DNA of 64,000 bases from Brevundimonas pishanensis (GTDB taxonomy: Bacteria > Pseudomonadota > Alphaproteobacteria > Caulobacterales > Caulobacteraceae), in assembly GCF_022750635.1 (NCBI RefSeq), contig NZ_JAJKBG010000003.1:372001-436000 (forward strand). The letters are read 5' to 3'. The notes below the pieces were generated by a model. That model worked only from the letters and a program-made list of their open reading frames with translations, was not told the origin of the DNA and did not search any database. The translations under genes and the position numbers were made by a program. This document shows, one piece after another, positions 61,763-64,000 of the stretch. How positions within the stretch are numbered: position 1 is the first letter of the stretch; every line of letters begins with the position of its first letter.

Positions 61763-62164
61763 ATGAGCGATAAGGATCAAAAAGCGATCGCTGTTGTCCG
61801 CGAGATGGTTCAAGCCTGGAATGACCAGAACTGGGACAAGGTGGGCGACCTGTTTGCGCCGGACGGTGTGCTGCATTCCATGATGCTGGACCCCATCGAA
61901 GGCCGCGAAGCAGTAGCCTCTCGAATCAAGGCTTTAGGTGCCGGTGTGTCGTGGATTGAACTCGAACTCGAGCACATCGGTGTGATCGACGGCCGCGTCT
62001 ATATCGAGCGCAATGACCGCTTCATTTATAACGGAAAGCGTGGCGACGTTCCGGTAATGGGTGTGCTGGTCATCAATGATGACGGTCTGGTGCAGCTATG
62101 GCGTGACTATTATGACCGCGCCCAGTTGCTGCGTGAAATGGGTGTAGATGATTTCACCCACTAA
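61763..62164 (+). CDS. Limonene-1,2-epoxide-hydrolase-like NTF2-fold protein 3
   Basis: 133 aa from the ATG at 61763, with GGAGG about 10 nt upstream. Unlike the other NTF2-fold proteins of the island it keeps the full limonene-epoxide-hydrolase triad: Arg83 and Asp85 in IERNDRF, and Asp115 in LWRDYYD. It could open an epoxide with water in one step, or do related acid-base chemistry on a cyclic intermediate. Own terminator downstream. Confidence 0.82.
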   Translation: MSDKDQKAIAVVREMVQAWNDQNWDKVGDLFAPDGVLHSMMLDPIEGREAVASRIKALGAGVSWIELELEHIGVIDGRVYIERNDRFIYNGKRGDVPVMGVLVINDDGLVQLWRDYYDRAQLLREMGVDDFTH

Positions 62165-62175
62165 TTGAATACTTG

Positions 62176-62204
62176 AGGGCGGACCGTCGGGTTCGCCCTT
62201 TTGT
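62176..62204 (+). terminator. Terminator after the epoxide-hydrolase-like gene
   Basis: AGGGCGGACC pairs with GGTTCGCCCT (one G-T pair), short loop, TTTTG. Confidence 0.8.
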
Positions 62205-62293
62205 TTTATACGGGGATATCAGCACCTTGTTGGTTCGCTTCGACGGTTGTAAAAACTAACGGAAGCGAAAATCCCTTGTGTGGATACGAATAC

Positions 62294-62327
62294 CTCTAGT
62301 CAGTCCCGTAAAGCAAGTTAGACTGAC
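62294..62327. promoter_or_regulatory. Second-regulon motif site C (MFS transporter promoter)
   Basis: Minus strand 62294-62305 reads GACTGACTAGAG, one mismatch from the thiolase site. It is the left arm of an inverted repeat GTCAGTC (62299-62305) / GACTGAC (62321-62327). A half-matching GTGTG-N6-AATAC also lies at 62278-62293. Confidence 0.45.
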
Positions 62328-62397
62328 CCGTCCTTCAGGTTCGAGCCGCCGTCGAAAGAGCGGGCTCCCCGAGGGACGCATCTGGAGAGGGAAGCGT

Positions 62398-63696
62398 ATG
62401 AAACAAACAGCCACGGCCACATCCGATCGCGTTGGATGGTACCCTTACGTCGTCGTTTTGATGCTGGGGCTGGTTTATACCTTCAACTATCTGGACCGAC
62501 AGATACTGGCTATTCTGGCCGAGCCCATCAAAGCCGACTTGGGACTGACCGACACCCAGATCGGCATGGTGTCGGGCCTGATGTTCGCGGTCTTCTATAC
62601 GGTGTTCGGGGTTCCTATTGCGTGGCTGGCGGATCGTAGCCACCGCGTGGGTATCGTCGCTGTAGCCTGCACAATGTGGAGCGTTTTCTGCGGCTTGTGC
62701 GGCATGGCCCAGAACTATACGCATCTGGTTCTGGCGCGCATTGGCGTGGGCATCGGCGAGGCGGGCGGGGCATCTCCGTCCATGTCGGTTATCTCTGATT
62801 ACTTCCCGCCGCATCGCCGCGGCGGTGCCATCGGCCTGTTCTCGCTGGGCGTCCCGCTGGGCGCGACCATAGGCGTGGCGTTCGGAGCGTGGGTGGCTGC
62901 ACATTACGGCTGGCGTCAGGCCTTTATCGCGGTGGCGGTACCGGGCGTAGTACTGTCGCTGTTGCTGATCCTGTTTGTGCGCGAACCAAAGCGCGGGCGG
63001 TTCGATCCGCCGTTGGAGGCCAAGGCTAAGCCCGCCTCGTTGATGGAGTGCCTGCGCACCTATCGTCGCACACCGACCCTGTCGCTGCTCTTGCTGGCGG
63101 CGGGCACCTATAGCTTTGTCTTCAACGCTTTTGCCGCTTGGGCACCGGCTCTGCTGCTGCGCGCCAAGGGTGCGGAGATGGCCGACATCAGCACCTGGTA
63201 CAGCCTGGTTTTCGGCATCGCCATGGCCATCGGCATGTTTGGCAGCGGCTTCCTTGCGGATCGTTTTGCGCAGAGGAAACCTAGCGCCTACGCAATCCTG
63301 CCCGCATGGGCATTGGGTCTGGGCGTGCCCTTCTTCATCGCCGGCCTTTTGGCTCCGTCGTGGCCGGTGGCTCTGGGCTTGCTAGCTGTCCCGATGGCCA
63401 TGAACATGATGTTCGTCGCGCCGGGCTTTGCGATCTGTCAGAACGTGGCTCCGGCCAATCAGCGCGCGACGATCTCGGCCATTTTGATGCTGGTCAACAA
63501 CCTGGTGGGGATGGGCTTTGGTCCGCTGTTCGTCGGTGCCCTCAGCCAGCATTTCAGCGGCTCGATGGAAAGCGGTGCGGCTTTGACCAAGGCTATGCTG
63601 TTCGTCGCCCCGTTCTATCTTCCCGCCATTGGTGCCCTGATCCTTGTAGCGCGGGCGCTGGAAAAACGCCATGCCGCTATGGAAGCGCAGGCCTGA
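62398..63696 (+). CDS. Major facilitator superfamily transporter
   Basis: 432 aa from the ATG at 62398 (GGAGAGGGAAG upstream). Twelve spans. The first begins VVVLMLGLVYTFNYLDRQIL, the loop 2-3 motif is WLADRSHR and the span-4 motif is ARIGVGIGEAGGASPS. FNYLDRQ plus GIGEAG is typical of the spinster-like/anion-proton (aromatic-acid) MFS groups of alphaproteobacteria. Inner-membrane import of the island's substrate is likely; export of a product is possible. Confidence 0.9.
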   Translation: MKQTATATSDRVGWYPYVVVLMLGLVYTFNYLDRQILAILAEPIKADLGLTDTQIGMVSGLMFAVFYTVFGVPIAWLADRSHRVGIVAVACTMWSVFCGLCGMAQNYTHLVLARIGVGIGEAGGASPSMSVISDYFPPHRRGGAIGLFSLGVPLGATIGVAFGAWVAAHYGWRQAFIAVAVPGVVLSLLLILFVREPKRGRFDPPLEAKAKPASLMECLRTYRRTPTLSLLLLAAGTYSFVFNAFAAWAPALLLRAKGAEMADISTWYSLVFGIAMAIGMFGSGFLADRFAQRKPSAYAILPAWALGLGVPFFIAGLLAPSWPVALGLLAVPMAMNMMFVAPGFAICQNVAPANQRATISAILMLVNNLVGMGFGPLFVGALSQHFSGSMESGAALTKAMLFVAPFYLPAIGALILVARALEKRHAAMEAQA

Positions 63697-63718
63697 GACA
63701 TCGGGCACTAACAAAGGA

Positions 63719-63750
63719 AAGGCCCCGCCGGTTTGGCGGGGCCTTTTTTA
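63719..63750. terminator. Bidirectional terminator after the MFS gene
   Basis: GGCCCCGCC / GGCGGGGCC stem, 5-nt loop, A-run on one side and T6 on the other. Confidence 0.92.
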
Positions 63751-63758
63751 TTCGGACC

Positions 63759-64000
63759 TTAGTCCTTGAGTTTGATCTTCTTCTCGATCTTCGCCGCGGC
63801 CTTTTCTGCCTTTTTGCGGCGCTCGAAGACCTTGCGCATATATTTCAAGTCGCTGGCCGACAGGGTCTTTTCGGCCGCCACGAACTGTTCCTGCTCCTCT
63901 TCGCCGACGTGATGGAGGTACTCCTCCTTCAGCGCGGCAAAGCGGCGCAGCCAGCCCGGTGAGCTGTAGTCGCGAGCCGCAAGATCGGCCATCAGGTCGT
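63759..64000 (-). CDS. Hemerythrin-like (HHE) protein, C-terminal part, cut by the window edge
   Basis: Only the C-terminal 80 residues are inside the window; the frame is open to position 64000, and the ATG at 63992 is probably internal. The segment LKEEYLHHVGEEEQEQFVAAEKTLS has the HxxxEEE pattern of the last iron-ligand helix in hemerythrin/HHE proteins. It is followed by a lysine-rich helical tail (RRKKAEKAAAKIEKKIKLKD). Possible O2, NO or redox sensing; the rest of the domain must be seen to be sure. Confidence 0.65.
   Translation of the reverse strand, partial: DLMADLAARDYSSPGWLRRFAALKEEYLHHVGEEEQEQFVAAEKTLSASDLKYMRKVFERRKKAEKAAAKIEKKIKLKD

Noticed and set aside
62278..62397. GTG-started N-terminal extension of the MFS transporter
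   Set aside because: The added 40 residues are Arg/Ser-rich and overlap promoter-like repeats; the ATG at 62398 has a strong ribosome site and starts at the usual MFS N-terminus.

Overview
The window looks like chromosomal DNA of an aerobic, GC-rich Gram-negative alphaproteobacterium, most likely a member of the Caulobacterales. The support is indirect: two TonB-dependent receptors, many exported peptidases, an Azotobacter-type ferredoxin-NADP reductase, a type G malate synthase and general protein style. I cannot fix the genus. Genes are densely packed. Most transcription units end in a GC hairpin plus T-run, and many operons use ATGA stop/start overlaps. No insertion sequence, phage gene or CRISPR array was seen.

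Region 1 (1-26.8 kb) is mostly housekeeping and cell surface. It holds an S9 peptidase, a small membrane protein, a LysR regulator divergent from malate synthase (glcB), and a chaperone-usher pilus locus at 6.3-13.7 kb. The pilus locus has a SCPU-like pilin, two tandem pilins with nearly identical C-terminal halves, a chaperone, an usher, a tip-like subunit and one opposed pilin-like gene. After it come a 42-codon gene coupled to an aminotransferase, a hybrid sensor kinase, tRNA-Lys(CTT), an amino-acid permease with an Hpt protein, an autotransporter, chorismate mutase with ferredoxin-NADP reductase, a DPP-IV-like peptidase and two small membrane proteins.

Region 2 (26.8-63.7 kb) is a large catabolic island. 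Its first half (28.5-47.8 kb) contains a GntR/HutC-type regulator, an aldehyde dehydrogenase, a class A FAD monooxygenase, an Asp/Glu-racemase-superfamily enzyme with one catalytic cysteine, a methyltransferase and a TonB receptor. It also has a seven-gene operon of a peptide-type ABC importer, a flavin dehydrogenase and an alpha/beta hydrolase without its Ser or His, and a divergent M14 peptidase. Its second half (47.9-63.7 kb) contains a thiolase-like enzyme, NTF2-fold proteins, a feruloyl-CoA-synthase-like ligase, an SDR, a DUF1295 membrane protein, a DapB-like oxidoreductase, a second acyl-CoA ligase, a carotenoid-oxygenase (lignostilbene-dioxygenase-like) enzyme, a tandem HxlR regulator, a second TonB receptor, a limonene-epoxide-hydrolase-like protein and an MFS transporter.

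The main result is two candidate regulons. A 16-bp palindrome, GTATT-N6-AATAC, lies in every divergent or receptor promoter of the first half (exact at four sites, one mismatch at a fifth), with a weaker relative upstream of the GntR gene. A different motif, GACTRACTARRG, lies in three promoters of the second half. I infer that the island takes up an aromatic or terpenoid-like molecule through the outer-membrane receptors, activates it with CoA ligases, cleaves it oxidatively and shortens it through acyl-CoA steps. The substrate cannot be named from sequence alone.
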